Source: Thalassotalea psychrophila (lineage in GTDB: Bacteria; Pseudomonadota; Gammaproteobacteria; Enterobacterales; Alteromonadaceae). From it: DNA of 64,000 nucleotides. Location of the stretch: contig NZ_CP134145.1 in the NCBI RefSeq assembly GCF_031583595.1, positions 2,790,001 to 2,854,000 on the forward strand, in the 5' to 3' direction. Below are positions 1 to 9,874 of this stretch, piece by piece. Positions within the stretch are counted from its first letter, which is position 1. Each line of letters opens with the position of its first letter. The notes under the pieces were generated by a model. That model saw only the letters and a list, made by a program, of their open reading frames with translations, made no database searches and was not told the DNA's origin. Position numbers and translations under genes: made by a program.

Positions 1-2
1 CA

Positions 3-434
3 GTATTTGGTGAAAATTTCAGTGTTGGTTGGGAATGGGTAAATGCAGGTTTTTTGCTAGGTGGGTTAATATTAATCGCCAAAAAAGGCATCGACTGGGT
101 TATCCCGGCAAGCTTCCTTGGTGCTATGTTTATTTTCTCTTTTATTGGCTTTAGTCTTAGTCCAGATAGCAGTGCATCTACTATGTTTCATTGGTTAGCT
201 GGTGGTACTATGCTTGGTGCATTTTTCATCTTAACAGACCCTGTATCTGCAGCTACAACCCGTAAAGGTCGAATCATCTATGCGGCATTGGTAGCCTTTT
301 TAGTTTATATCATTCGAAAATTTGGTGGCTACCCTGATGCTATTGCTTTTGCAGTATTATTGGCCAACATGGCCGTACCATTAATAGATCAATATGCAAG
401 ACCTAGAACTTATGGTCATAAGGCGGCAAAATAA
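3..434 (+). CDS. rnfD: RnfD (RsxD), ion-translocating electron transport complex subunit D, 5' partial
   Basis: This is the C-terminal part of RnfD, an integral membrane subunit of the Rnf complex, which links ferredoxin/NADH electron transfer to ion movement across the inner membrane. The reading frame is open from the window edge, so the true start lies outside. The visible 143 residues hold several hydrophobic helices, the DPVSAATTRKGR segment typical of the RnfD/NqrB C-terminus, and a basic tail. The covalent-FMN threonine expected in RnfD would lie upstream of the window. The stop is 2 bases before the rnfG start, so the genes are one operon. Identity is secure from sequence and from the following rnfG and rnfE. 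Confidence 0.95.
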   Translation, partial: VFGENFSVGWEWVNAGFLLGGLILIAKKGIDWVIPASFLGAMFIFSFIGFSLSPDSSASTMFHWLAGGTMLGAFFILTDPVSAATTRKGRIIYAALVAFLVYIIRKFGGYPDAIAFAVLLANMAVPLIDQYARPRTYGHKAAK

Positions 435-436
435 TT

Positions 437-1078
437 ATGAAAATAGCTATTCAACAAAATGCCAAAGTACTAGCCATGTTTGCGGTTGCCTGTACAGCAA
501 TGGTTGGTGTTGTAAATTATTTAACTAAAGACACCATTGCACGCCAAGAAGAGCAGCAATTACTTGATACGTTACATCAAGTTATTGCATCAAGCAGATT
601 AAATAATGACTTATACCAAGATTGCCAGTTTATCACTGATAATGATTTGCTAGGCAGCAGTAATCCACAAACGGCCTATATAGCACGCATGGATAACATC
701 CCTGTTGCCGTTGCTATTACAGCCATTGCTCCAGATGGTTACAATGGTAATATCAATTTACTCGTAGCCATTAATGTTGACGGTACCATAAGCGGTGTAC
801 GTGTATTAAAACATAAAGAAACCCCTGGTCTTGGAGATAAAATTGAAATTAGGAAAGCTAATTGGATTTACAGTTTCGATGGAAAATTTATTGATGGCGA
901 AAAAGATTTACGCTGGGCTGTAAAAAAGGATGGCGGTATGTTTGATCAATTTACCGGCGCAACTATTACACCTAGAGCGGTAGTGAAAGCGGTGCACAAT
1001 GCCCTACTTTATTTCAACACTCATAAAAATGAGATTGTCACTAACACCACCTCGTGTCGAGTAATAAGCAATGACTGA
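437..1078 (+). CDS. rnfG: RnfG (RsxG), FMN-binding electron transport subunit
   Basis: RnfG is a membrane-anchored, periplasm-facing Rnf subunit that carries covalently bound FMN. The 213-residue product has one N-terminal membrane helix (about residues 10-30), then a soluble FMN-binding domain with the [12 protein letters not shown] motif and, near residue 173, TGATIT. The threonine at about 176 in that motif is the expected phosphoester attachment site (family knowledge). Length matches E. coli RsxG (about 206). It follows rnfD by 2 bases and overlaps rnfE by 8 bases, which suggests translational coupling. Confidence 0.96.
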   Translation: MKIAIQQNAKVLAMFAVACTAMVGVVNYLTKDTIARQEEQQLLDTLHQVIASSRLNNDLYQDCQFITDNDLLGSSNPQTAYIARMDNIPVAVAITAIAPDGYNGNINLLVAINVDGTISGVRVLKHKETPGLGDKIEIRKANWIYSFDGKFIDGEKDLRWAVKKDGGMFDQFTGATITPRAVVKAVHNALLYFNTHKNEIVTNTTSCRVISND

Positions 1079-1778
1079 ACGTAGTGAATATAAAGAACTT
1101 AGTTGGCAAGGGTTATGGAAAAATAATCCTGGATTAGTACAGCTTCTGGGCCTTTGTCCGTTACTAGCGGTTACCAACACTTTAACAAATGCAATTGGTT
1201 TGGGTTTAGCAACATTGTTGGTTTTAGTTTGTTCTAACGCAACCGTATCGGCAATTAGAAAGTGGGTACCAAAAGAAGTTCGCATTCCAATTTTCGTGTT
1301 AATCATTGCTGCTTTTGTTACTTGTGTTCAATTACTTATGAATGCCTTCACCTTTGGTTTATATCAGTCGCTAGGTATTTTCTTACCACTTATTGTAACT
1401 AACTGTGCCATTATCGGCAGAGCAGAAGCTTATGCATCAAAGAACCCGGTTAAACAAGCCAGTTTTGATGGTTTGATGATGGGGCTTGGCTTTGCTTTTG
1501 TATTAATGACACTCGGGGCTATTCGAGAAATACTGGGCCAAGGTACCTTGTTTGATGGCGCTGAACTGCTTTTGGGAGATTGGGCTACAGTGCTACGCAT
1601 AGAAATATTTAGTTTTGATAGCAAATTTCTATTAGCTATATTGCCGCCAGGGGCATTTATTGCCATGGGATTTTTAATTGCCGCCAAAAATAGCATAGAT
1701 ACTCGTATCGCTGACAAACAACCTAAGCCAGAGAAAAGTAAAACGATCGAGCGTGTTAGGGTTAATTTTGAAGGGTAA
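1071..1778 (+). CDS. rnfE: RnfE (RsxE), ion-translocating electron transport complex subunit E
   Basis: RnfE is a six-helix membrane subunit of the Rnf complex and pairs with RnfA. Conserved cysteines are at about C29 (GLCPLLAVT) and C112 ([12 protein letters not shown]); in homologues the matching cysteines of RnfA and RnfE hold an iron-sulfur centre within the membrane. Length 235 is normal for the family. The ATG lies inside the end of rnfG. This is the last rnf gene, and nth follows after 66 bases, as in E. coli rsxABCDGE-nth. Two copies of the heptamer TAGGAAC lie just after the stop. Confidence 0.96.
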   Translation: MTERSEYKELSWQGLWKNNPGLVQLLGLCPLLAVTNTLTNAIGLGLATLLVLVCSNATVSAIRKWVPKEVRIPIFVLIIAAFVTCVQLLMNAFTFGLYQSLGIFLPLIVTNCAIIGRAEAYASKNPVKQASFDGLMMGLGFAFVLMTLGAIREILGQGTLFDGAELLLGDWATVLRIEIFSFDSKFLLAILPPGAFIAMGFLIAAKNSIDTRIADKQPKPEKSKTIERVRVNFEG

Positions 1779-1844
1779 GTTCATAGGAACTAGGAACTAA
1801 CAGCATATTAGTCTATTTAGACTTTATAATAAGAATAATAATAT

Positions 1845-2480
1845 ATGAATAAAGAAAAACGCCTCGAGATGTTAACTCGACTTCGAGATGACAATCCTCA
1901 TCCTACTACAGAATTAAACTTTAGCTCACCGTTTGAATTATTAATTGCGGTACTGCTTTCTGCGCAGGCGACCGATGTTAGTGTAAATAAAGCTACCGAT
2001 AAACTATATCCTGTGGCTAACTCACCACAAGCAATTTTAGATTTAGGCTTAGACAAACTTAAAAGCTACATCAAAACCATAGGTTTGTTTAATACTAAAG
2101 CTGAAAACACCATAAAAACTTGTCAAATGCTAGTTACTCTACACAATGGCGAAGTACCAGAAAATCGTGCTGCTTTAGAAGCTTTGCCAGGTGTTGGCCG
2201 TAAAACTGCAAATGTAGTGTTAAATACAGCCTTTGGCTGGCCTACTATTGCTGTTGACACCCATATTTATCGAGTATCAAACCGTACTAAACTAGCAATG
2301 GGTAAAACCGTTGATAATGTTGAGCAAAAATTACTAAAAGTGGTTCCAGCAGAATTTAAAGTTGATGTTCACCATTGGCTTATTTTACATGGCCGCTATA
2401 CATGCGTCGCTCGTAAACCTCGTTGCACAGCTTGTATTATAGAAGACTTGTGTGAATTTAAAGAGAAGACATCAGACTAG
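1845..2480 (+). CDS. nth: Endonuclease III (DNA glycosylase/AP lyase)
   Basis: Endonuclease III removes oxidised pyrimidines from DNA and cleaves the abasic strand in base-excision repair. The 211-residue protein has the helix-hairpin-helix LPGVGRKTANVV with catalytic Lys120, Asp138 in VDTH, and the [4Fe-4S] ligands C187, C194, C197 and C203 with the canonical 6-2-5 spacing. These positions coincide with the E. coli numbering. It lies directly downstream of rnfE, a conserved arrangement, and may be co-transcribed; the 66-base gap shows no clear terminator. Confidence 0.98.
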   Translation: MNKEKRLEMLTRLRDDNPHPTTELNFSSPFELLIAVLLSAQATDVSVNKATDKLYPVANSPQAILDLGLDKLKSYIKTIGLFNTKAENTIKTCQMLVTLHNGEVPENRAALEALPGVGRKTANVVLNTAFGWPTIAVDTHIYRVSNRTKLAMGKTVDNVEQKLLKVVPAEFKVDVHHWLILHGRYTCVARKPRCTACIIEDLCEFKEKTSD

Positions 2481-2551
2481 ACTATGCTTAGAAATCACGA
2501 TACAAAGTTATTAATGTATAGTTTTACATTAGATACCAAGGAATAAGCTGA

Positions 2552-2941
2552 ATGCGAATTTTACATACCATGCTGCGAGTTGGTGATTTAGATCGCTCAA
2601 TTAGCTTCTATCAAGATGTTTTAGGCATGCGTTTATTACGTCGAAGTGACAATGAACAATATCAATACACCTTAGCCTTTTTAGGATATGACGATATGGC
2701 ACACTCGACAGTATTAGAGCTTACCTATAACTGGGGCGTTAAAGAATACGACATAGGACAAGCATTTGGTCACATTGCCATTGAAGTGGATAATGTATAC
2801 ACCGCGTGTGACAAAATAGAATCACTTGGTGGCATAATATCTCGTGCTCCAGGTCCAGTTAAAGGCGGTTCAACTGAAATCGCCTTTGTTAAAGACCCCG
2901 ATGGCTATGCCATTGAACTAATACAGGCAAAAGAAGATTAG
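2552..2941 (+). CDS. gloA: Lactoylglutathione lyase (glyoxalase I)
   Basis: Glyoxalase I converts the hemithioacetal of methylglyoxal and glutathione to S-lactoylglutathione in the cytoplasm. The 129-residue product has two beta-alpha-beta-beta-beta modules and all four metal ligands at the classical positions: His5, Glu56, His74 and Glu122. The compact length is typical of the Ni-dependent bacterial class. It is followed closely by a yaeQ gene and has no partner glyoxalase II here. Confidence 0.96.
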   Translation: MRILHTMLRVGDLDRSISFYQDVLGMRLLRRSDNEQYQYTLAFLGYDDMAHSTVLELTYNWGVKEYDIGQAFGHIAIEVDNVYTACDKIESLGGIISRAPGPVKGGSTEIAFVKDPDGYAIELIQAKED

Positions 2942-2958
2942 TAACCTTCGAAAACACT

Positions 2959-3504
2959 ATGGCCCAAAAAGCAACAATTTATAAAGCCACTATTTCATTA
3001 TCTGATATGGATAGGCATTACTACGATACGTTAAACATTACCATTGCTCAGCATCCTTCTGAAACAGATCGACGCATGATGGTAAGAATTTTAGCTTACA
3101 TATTAAACGCTAGAGAAGATATACAGTTTTGCAAAGGCCTAAGTGACGATGATGAACCAGAAATTTGGGTAAAAGATTATTCTGAACAAATTCATTTATG
3201 GATAGAGTTAGGGCAAATTGATGAAAAACGGATTAAAAAAGGCTGTACTCGAGCTAAAGAAATGAGTTTATACAGTTATGGCTCTGCTGCTGATGTTTGG
3301 TGGAAAAAGATCCAAAATAAATTATCTGGCTTTTCTAACTTAAATATTTATAAAATTGATGACGAAACTTGTGAGCAATTAGCCAGCTTAGTTGATCGAA
3401 CCATGGAACTACAATGCAGTATCGATTCAGGTCAAATTTGGCTTGGTAATAATGATACAACCGTACAAATAGATCTTGAAACCCTATTAGAACAAAACAG
3501 TTAA
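2959..3504 (+). CDS. YaeQ family protein
   Basis: The 181-residue product matches the YaeQ family, with the characteristic N-terminus MAQKATIYKATISLSDMDRH and a C-terminal segment containing the IWLG motif. YaeQ proteins have a fold related to PD-(D/E)XK nucleases. Their biochemical role is unsettled; older reports linked E. coli YaeQ to suppression of rfaH-type phenotypes. It lies 17 bases after gloA and 17 bases before a peptidase gene, so co-transcription is likely. Family assignment is firm; function is not. Confidence 0.9.
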   Translation: MAQKATIYKATISLSDMDRHYYDTLNITIAQHPSETDRRMMVRILAYILNAREDIQFCKGLSDDDEPEIWVKDYSEQIHLWIELGQIDEKRIKKGCTRAKEMSLYSYGSAADVWWKKIQNKLSGFSNLNIYKIDDETCEQLASLVDRTMELQCSIDSGQIWLGNNDTTVQIDLETLLEQNS

Positions 3505-3521
3505 AAGAATAAACAGAAAAT

Positions 3522-4847
3522 ATGAATATTAAAACTTATTGTAGCACCCTATTACTGGGTGCTTTTTCTTGTCTTTGTGTTGCTAGTGACATAAGCGTTG
3601 CCAGTATTGAAAAAGATATGCAGTTTTTGGCCTCTGATGATTTGCAAGGTCGCCTTGCCGGTAGCCCCGAAATCATAATTGCAGAAGATTATATCGCCAC
3701 TCAGTTTAAACAAGCAGGTTTGCAGCCTTTAAATGGCTTAACCAGCTTTAAACAAAAGTTTACATTACATCGCTATATACCCAACAACATAACTGCAACG
3801 TTAAACTCTATTAAAATAGCTTCACAAAATATCGCCTTTGCCGGTAGTGCAAGCAGTTTTGAGTTCACAAAAGACAATACTAACATCAGCGTGGTAAACG
3901 ATACCGACGACTTGCGCTCGATATTAAGCCAAGCAAATACTAACGGCGGCAATATCATATTGCTGGTTAATAGCGCTCATGCAGAGCTTTTTAAGCGCTA
4001 TAAAAACCACTTCTCTGGTGGTAGCCAAAGCATAGAAGAAAGAACGTCTACTGCATTAGTGATGATTTTGACTGATACGACAAACATCGATGATCTATTG
4101 ATTAGTGGTTCGATACAACATCAACAGCAAGAATTAACAAATATCATAGCGGTAAAACCAGGTTCAATAAAACCTGAGGAATATGTAGTATTTTCTGCTC
4201 ATCATGATCACATAGGCACTCATGCTCACACCAGCGAGAGCGCTAATGGCAAAGAAGATAATATATACAACGGTGCTAATGATGATGCCTCTGGCGTAAG
4301 TGCGGTATTAAATTTAGCCCGCCATTATCAAAATATAGAGAATAAGCGCAGCATAATGTATGTTACTTTTACTGCTGAAGAATCTGGACTTTTAGGCTCT
4401 AGATACTTTATTCAAGACATTGATGCGAGCAGTATCGTTGCCATGTTAAATATCGAAATGATCGGTAAACCATCAGAGTTTGGTCCCGGTACATTTTGGA
4501 TGACAGGCTTTGAGCGTTCAAATTTGGCGCAAATACTTAACAAAAATTTAAACTCTATAAAACAGCAGGTTTTTGCTGATCCTTACCCAAAGTATAAATT
4601 ATTTTATCGTTCAGATAATGCTTCATTAGCACAACTAGGCGTGCCAGCTCATAGTCTATCTAGTACCCAGATGAGTAATGATCATGATTATCATCAAGTC
4701 AGTGATGAACTTGCAACTCTTGATTTGAAGCAAATGACTCAAATAGTCAATGCAATTGCAGCTGCAAGTGTGTCTTTGATCAGTGGCGTAGATACTCCAA
4801 CTAGAATTGAAAAAGTACAACCTAGAACTACCGGTCTAATCTTTTAA
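3522..4847 (+). CDS. M28 family zinc aminopeptidase, exported
   Basis: The 441-residue product starts with a signal peptide (hydrophobic run at about residues 8-21) and continues into an M28 peptidase domain. Candidate zinc and catalytic residues are His228/Asp229/His230 in SAHHDHIG, Asp254-Asp255 in NGANDDASGV, Glu286-Glu287 in TAEESGL, Glu312 and the late His in NDHDYHQ. This pattern fits bimetal aminopeptidases that release N-terminal residues from peptides. Residues 75-215 form a PA-like insertion before the catalytic half. The likely location is the periplasm or outside the cell. Substrate specificity cannot be read from the sequence. Confidence 0.88.
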   Translation: MNIKTYCSTLLLGAFSCLCVASDISVASIEKDMQFLASDDLQGRLAGSPEIIIAEDYIATQFKQAGLQPLNGLTSFKQKFTLHRYIPNNITATLNSIKIASQNIAFAGSASSFEFTKDNTNISVVNDTDDLRSILSQANTNGGNIILLVNSAHAELFKRYKNHFSGGSQSIEERTSTALVMILTDTTNIDDLLISGSIQHQQQELTNIIAVKPGSIKPEEYVVFSAHHDHIGTHAHTSESANGKEDNIYNGANDDASGVSAVLNLARHYQNIENKRSIMYVTFTAEESGLLGSRYFIQDIDASSIVAMLNIEMIGKPSEFGPGTFWMTGFERSNLAQILNKNLNSIKQQVFADPYPKYKLFYRSDNASLAQLGVPAHSLSSTQMSNDHDYHQVSDELATLDLKQMTQIVNAIAAASVSLISGVDTPTRIEKVQPRTTGLIF

Positions 4848-4979
4848 CTTTCTGTAAATTATCTTAAAAAACCGGCACTTCACCGTGTCGGATTAACAAA
4901 ATACTACGACTTAGTTGCCATTATTTACAAATTAAGGCACCCTTTCGTCATCGATTTTTCCATATCCGTAGGAATTTAT

Positions 4980-6827
4980 ATGCAAACTAACAAATCACTA
5001 ATCGCTTTAGCACTATCTTCAGCTTTGCTATTCGGTTGTAATAATTCAGCTCCGACTCAAACAGAAACGTCTGTACCACAAGCAGAAGTTACAGCAGAAG
5101 AGCAAAGTGAATCAGCACGATTAAATACATTTTTTGAAAAAACATTCATGGATGCGGTGATGCGTTCTCCACAATTTCAAACGTATTTAGGCATAAAAAA
5201 AGACTATGGAAAATGGGATGACAACTCTGAAGCCAATGCCGAAAAAGAACTGCAGATAACAAAGGATAATTTAGTTGCCCTGCACGCGTTTGATTTTGAT
5301 GCCTTAGATGCGCAAACAAAAATTAGCTATAAATTATCTGAACGAAGCATGGAAAAAGAAATTGCCAATCACAAATGGCGTTACCATAATTACCCAGTAA
5401 ACCAAATGCATGGTCAACATTCAAACATCCCATCATTTTTAATTAATCAACATACTGTAAATAATGCCGACGAAGCTGCAGCTTATATCGAGCGTTTGTC
5501 AGGTATTGATACTGTAATCGAGCAATTAATCGTCCAGTTAAAAATTCGCGAAGAGAAAGGTATTATTGCCCCTAGTTTTGTTTTTCCACACGTTATTCGT
5601 GACTCTCAAAACTTAATCAATGGAGCGCCTTTTTCTGATGGCGAAGATTCAACTCTTTTAGCTGACTTTAAGAAGAAGGTTGCGAAATTAGAACTAAGTG
5701 ATACCGAATCATCAGCTCTTATTGCTTCAGCTAATGAAGCTCTTTTAACGAGTGTTCAACCTGCCTACCAAAACTTAGTAGATTACCTAATTAACTTAGA
5801 GCCAAAATCAACAAATGATGCTGGAGCTTGGAAATTTCCAGAAGGTAATGATTTCTACAATGTTGCATTAGCTAAAACAACCACAACAAACTTAACCTCT
5901 GAAGAAATTCATCAAATTGGTTTAAGTGAAGTTGACCGCATTCATAATGAAATGCGTGTTATAAAAGATAGTGTTGGCTTTAAAGGTGACTTAGCTGCAT
6001 TTATGCAATTCATGCGTGAAGATGAACAGTTTTACTATAATGATGATGAAGCAGGCAAACAACGCTACTTAAGCGAAGCGACCGCATTAATTGACACGAT
6101 GAAAACACATTTAGATGAGTTATTCTTAGTTAAACCAAAAGCGGATCTAATTGTAAAACGTGTTGAAGCATTCCGTGAAAAATCTGCAGGTAAAGCTTTT
6201 TATAATCGCCCTGCTCCAGATGGCTCTCGTCCGGGTATGTACTACGCTAACCTTTATGACATGAAAGCTATGCCAACATATCAAATGGAAGCATTAGCTT
6301 ACCATGAAGGTATTCCTGGTCATCATATGCAATTAGCTATCTCACAAGAACTTGAAGGAATCCCAACTTTTCGTAAGTTTAGTGGCTACACCGCTTACAG
6401 TGAAGGATGGGGTTTATATACAGAGATGCTACCAAAAGAAATTGGCATGTACTCTGACCCATACTCAGACTTTGGTCGTTTAGCGATGGAACTATGGCGC
6501 GCTTGTCGTTTAGTGGTAGATACGGGTATGCATGTTAAAAAATGGACTCGTGAAGAGTCAATTAACTATTATGTAACCAATACACCAAACGCTGAATCAG
6601 ACGCAGTAAAAATGGTAGAACGCCATGCTGTTATGCCTTCACAAGCAACGGCTTATAAAATTGGCATGTTAGAAATTTTACGTATGCGTGAAATGGCTAA
6701 AACTGAACTTGGCGATAAATTTGATATCCGTGAGTTCCATGACGTATATCTTAAAAACGGCCCTTTACCATTGGACGTAATGGATACTATGATGAAAAAT
6801 TACATCGCTGAGAAAAAAGCGTCGTAA
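4980..6827 (+). CDS. DUF885 family lipoprotein, probable zinc metallopeptidase
   Basis: The 615-residue protein begins with a lipoprotein signal ending in the lipobox LFGC (Cys20), so it is probably membrane-anchored in the envelope. It belongs to the DUF885 family, which carries a gluzincin-like motif: here H442-E443-G-I-P-G-H448-H449, followed by an SEGWGLYTE motif with candidate zinc-ligand and catalytic glutamates. This suggests peptidase activity, by inference from fold relatives. It is monocistronic, with 132 bases upstream and a large hairpin downstream. No substrate can be inferred. Confidence 0.85.
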   Translation: MQTNKSLIALALSSALLFGCNNSAPTQTETSVPQAEVTAEEQSESARLNTFFEKTFMDAVMRSPQFQTYLGIKKDYGKWDDNSEANAEKELQITKDNLVALHAFDFDALDAQTKISYKLSERSMEKEIANHKWRYHNYPVNQMHGQHSNIPSFLINQHTVNNADEAAAYIERLSGIDTVIEQLIVQLKIREEKGIIAPSFVFPHVIRDSQNLINGAPFSDGEDSTLLADFKKKVAKLELSDTESSALIASANEALLTSVQPAYQNLVDYLINLEPKSTNDAGAWKFPEGNDFYNVALAKTTTTNLTSEEIHQIGLSEVDRIHNEMRVIKDSVGFKGDLAAFMQFMREDEQFYYNDDEAGKQRYLSEATALIDTMKTHLDELFLVKPKADLIVKRVEAFREKSAGKAFYNRPAPDGSRPGMYYANLYDMKAMPTYQMEALAYHEGIPGHHMQLAISQELEGIPTFRKFSGYTAYSEGWGLYTEMLPKEIGMYSDPYSDFGRLAMELWRACRLVVDTGMHVKKWTREESINYYVTNTPNAESDAVKMVERHAVMPSQATAYKIGMLEILRMREMAKTELGDKFDIREFHDVYLKNGPLPLDVMDTMMKNYIAEKKAS

Positions 6828-6837
6828 GCATAGAACA

Positions 6838-6885
6838 GGGGTCAGAGCAAAACACTATTTAAAAAATAGGTTTTGGTCTGACCCC
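6838..6885. repeat. Imperfect inverted repeat of the GGGGTCAGAG type
   Basis: A long hairpin lies just after the DUF885 gene. The left arm GGGGTCAGAGCAAAAC pairs with the right arm GTTTTGGTCTGACCCC, with further pairing of CTATTT to AAATAG around a short A-rich loop. It shares the GGGTCAGAG core with the hairpin at 36560-36640. Such sequences resemble REP-type elements mobilised by REP-associated tyrosine transposases, but no such transposase is in this window. It may also act as a transcript 3' end. Confidence 0.75.
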
Positions 6886-7004
6886 ACATACCTGCACCCG
6901 ATAGAATGATAACATCATAAAAACGATAAACTTTTTCGCTAAATCAACACTTCAGTGATACACTTTACTTCAATGTATTCGCCTTTTTATGCAGTTCAAA
7001 CTTA

Positions 7005-9401
7005 ATGACTATAAATCGTTATTTCTCACGTTTTTTTATGCTGCTGTTAGTGCTTATCACAGCCAATATTAGCGTTTTCTATTATTACCAAGTAACAACT
7101 AGCGAACTCAATGCCCTTGAAAATGACCGCATAGCTATTATGGAGCTTAGTGCGCAAGTTAGGGATACCTCGAATAAACTAACTCGAACATCTAGAACTT
7201 ATATCGTTACTGGTGATAAAACCTATCATGATTACTTTTATGAAATTTTAGAAATTCGTAATGGTGAACGTTTACGACCTGAAAATTATTTCAGTATTTA
7301 CTGGGATCGTGTACATACCGAACGAGAAACACACAATTATAGAGAAGTTCCATTAACAAAAATTGTTGAAAACCTACTTGCTCGAGAGAGCGAACTAAAC
7401 AAATTACTTATCGCAGTTAATTTGGCTGATAAATTAGTTGAAAGTGAGCTGAAGGCAATTAACACCTATCAAGAGAACAGTGAAACTGGTAAGCGTATTG
7501 CCAAAGATATTCTATATGGCACCGAATACCTTAAAGCTAAAAGTGAAATAATGGCTCAAATTGATTTGTTCCAACACGATTATGATAAATGGCATGTAAA
7601 TAAAAGTCATAATTTAGAGAAACAAATAAAGTACATTAGACTCACTAAACTACTGTTACAAATCGCTTTTATATTAGCATTATTATCAATTCGCTTTTAC
7701 TTGATAAAGCACATATCAAACCCACTTTTTACTATCACTAATTTAGCCCAACGAATTTCCAATGGTGACTTTTCAAAGCGACCAAAGCTTGAAAGTAAAA
7801 CCGCTGATGTTAACTTATTACTTAATTCGATGAATCAAATGCAAGACGATATAGCAAAAACAGTATCAAAGTTTGAGCAACAAACTAATCTTGCTCAACA
7901 AGCTAAATTACAAGCAGAAGCGGCAAATAAATCTAGGGGTGAATTTTTAGCTAATATGAGCCACGAGATCCGTACGCCAATGAATGGCATAATCGGGCTT
8001 TCACAGCTATTACAAGATCAAAAGCTCGCCCCAGAAGATAAACTTTATGTTGATAAAATATTACTCTCCGCGAGGCAATTACTTGATATCTTAAATGATA
8101 TTTTAGATTTTTCTAAAATTGATAGCGACAAGCTTAATTTAGACAACATCGAATTTGATTTACTGTCGATTTTTGATCGTATCGCGAATGTCTTAGCCAT
8201 TAGTGCACAAAATAAAAATCTGCAATTGCAGTTTATTGTTGATCCAGAACTAAACACCAAGTTTTATGGTGATCCTGTTCGTATTGGTCAAGTACTGATG
8301 AACTTAACCTCCAACGCAGTTAAATTCACTGAACAAGGTTTTATTAAGGTCTCACTAGACTATAACCAAGACAAAACCAGTATTGTTTTCTCTGTTATAG
8401 ACACTGGCATCGGTCTAAGCAAAGATAAGCTTGAACATATTTTTGCACCATTCTCGCAAGCCGATAACTCAACATCCCGAATTCACGGGGGCACAGGGTT
8501 AGGATTAACGATATGCAAGCGTTTAGCCCGTTTAATGGATGGAGATATTTCGGTTAAGTCACAGCTAGGAGAAGGCAGTCGCTTTAGTTTAAGCATACCG
8601 TTAAAGAAACAACTGACTAAACATTCACCTGAAATATTAAAGAAGCCGATACACTTATTCAGCAATAATGAACACCATATCGATGTTTTTAAACTACATG
8701 CAAATACACTTAACCTTGCATTTAACAGTGCCAGCTTACAAAGCTTGATAGAAACACAAGTTGTTATTAATGAAGAATCACTGATAGTGCTTGACTTAAC
8801 CTGCAGCGAAAACAGTGAAGTAAATAATATAATAGCGCAACATAAAGACTGGCTAAATAACGATAAAATTCAATTATTACTGATCTCAAACTTTAATCAG
8901 AATGATAGTAAGGAATTGTTTGCCTTTAAAGCAAACCTGCAAACTCTGCACTGCCCGGTTTTATTTAATAGTATTTTACAGTTATTATCTCCTCAAGATG
9001 TGACGACAGCAATTGAAAAACAACACAGCGTTTTTCAAGGGGTCAAAGCGTTGCTGGCTGAAGATTTTAAATTAAATCAAATTGTTGCTAAAGGTTTACT
9101 TGAAAAGCTTGGTCTTGAAGTAGACATTGCAGAGGATGGTCAACAAGCGGTAGATGCCCTTAAAGAAAATAACTACCAACTGATATTTATGGATATACAT
9201 ATGCCGATAATGGATGGTCATATTGCCAGTCAAACGATCCGTGCCAATAAAGATTATGATCACATTCCAATTATTGCTTTAACGGCTGATGCACAAAATG
9301 AGCATATTCAACAATGTATAGAATCAGGCATGGATGATTTTCTTTCAAAACCATTTTTATTGGCAGATATTGAGAAAGTGATCCATAAACATATAAAATG
9401 A
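7005..9401 (+). CDS. Hybrid sensor histidine kinase with C-terminal receiver
   Basis: The 798-residue inner-membrane protein has a membrane helix at about 10-28, a roughly 180-residue helical extracytoplasmic region, a second helix at about 211-231, HAMP at about 232-285, HisKA with phospho-acceptor His320 in [11 protein letters not shown], an HATPase domain (N box [12 protein letters not shown]1 DTGIGLS, G2 [11 protein letters not shown]), a degenerate receiver-like segment at about 560-670, and a true receiver with Asp730 in [11 protein letters not shown]. There is no HPt domain, so a separate phosphotransfer protein is needed. The sensor region is not a recognised ligand domain. No response regulator is adjacent; an RcsF-like lipoprotein follows after 41 bases. 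Confidence 0.93.
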   Translation: MTINRYFSRFFMLLLVLITANISVFYYYQVTTSELNALENDRIAIMELSAQVRDTSNKLTRTSRTYIVTGDKTYHDYFYEILEIRNGERLRPENYFSIYWDRVHTERETHNYREVPLTKIVENLLARESELNKLLIAVNLADKLVESELKAINTYQENSETGKRIAKDILYGTEYLKAKSEIMAQIDLFQHDYDKWHVNKSHNLEKQIKYIRLTKLLLQIAFILALLSIRFYLIKHISNPLFTITNLAQRISNGDFSKRPKLESKTADVNLLLNSMNQMQDDIAKTVSKFEQQTNLAQQAKLQAEAANKSRGEFLANMSHEIRTPMNGIIGLSQLLQDQKLAPEDKLYVDKILLSARQLLDILNDILDFSKIDSDKLNLDNIEFDLLSIFDRIANVLAISAQNKNLQLQFIVDPELNTKFYGDPVRIGQVLMNLTSNAVKFTEQGFIKVSLDYNQDKTSIVFSVIDTGIGLSKDKLEHIFAPFSQADNSTSRIHGGTGLGLTICKRLARLMDGDISVKSQLGEGSRFSLSIPLKKQLTKHSPEILKKPIHLFSNNEHHIDVFKLHANTLNLAFNSASLQSLIETQVVINEESLIVLDLTCSENSEVNNIIAQHKDWLNNDKIQLLLISNFNQNDSKELFAFKANLQTLHCPVLFNSILQLLSPQDVTTAIEKQHSVFQGVKALLAEDFKLNQIVAKGLLEKLGLEVDIAEDGQQAVDALKENNYQLIFMDIHMPIMDGHIASQTIRANKDYDHIPIIALTADAQNEHIQQCIESGMDDFLSKPFLLADIEKVIHKHIK

Positions 9402-9442
9402 ATGTCAAATTTTATGATAAACACAAATAATTTATAAAGATA

Positions 9443-9850
9443 ATGAAATCAATAATGAAAATAATTTCTATAAAACAAATAGTTAGCTTGTTAACCATTA
9501 GCACAGTAACACTTCTTTCAGCTTGTGCGAATGGGCCAAGTGTTGAAACTAATTTAGATAAAGAAAATTTCGATGAATATTTTGCCGCAGGCAATGTCAC
9601 CGTTTATCAAACTGAAGACGAGTTACCAGGTAAAGTTGTTTCTCTAGGATTAATTGAAGGTGAAAGCTGTAAAGCTAAAGAGAACGATATTCCAGCTAAC
9701 GCTGCTGACGCCCGAACGATGGCAAGAGAAAAAGCAGCAAGCATGGAGGCAAATGCCGTTGTTTTCACCTCATGTACACTTATTGAAGATCAGCAATGCC
9801 TAGAAATGATGGTTTGTTATGGCAAAGCATTCCAAGTTAGTGACCATTAA
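9443..9850 (+). CDS. rcsF: RcsF-like outer-membrane stress-sensor lipoprotein
   Basis: The 135-residue product has a lipoprotein signal with lipobox LLSAC (Cys28), then a domain resembling the RcsF signalling domain: GESC, MAREKAASMEANAVVFTSC, QQC and VCYGKAFQV. The four domain cysteines have the spacing of RcsF, where two non-consecutive disulfides form. In enterobacteria RcsF reports envelope damage to IgaA and the RcsC/D/B phosphorelay. Here it lies just after a hybrid histidine kinase, but that kinase does not look like RcsC, and no IgaA or RcsB is in the window. An alternative in-frame start is Met5. The family call is by motif resemblance; the pathway is inference. Confidence 0.72.
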   Translation: MKSIMKIISIKQIVSLLTISTVTLLSACANGPSVETNLDKENFDEYFAAGNVTVYQTEDELPGKVVSLGLIEGESCKAKENDIPANAADARTMAREKAASMEANAVVFTSCTLIEDQQCLEMMVCYGKAFQVSDH

Positions 9851-9874
9851 ACGTCAATAATAAAAGCATAAACG

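Noticed and set aside
1004..1717. Minus-strand frames opposite rnfG and rnfE
   Set aside because: They are antisense to well-supported genes and show no family features.
4871..4892. Hairpin CCGGCAC/GTGTCGG after the M28 gene as a terminator
   Set aside because: One mismatch and no following T-run; too weak to call.
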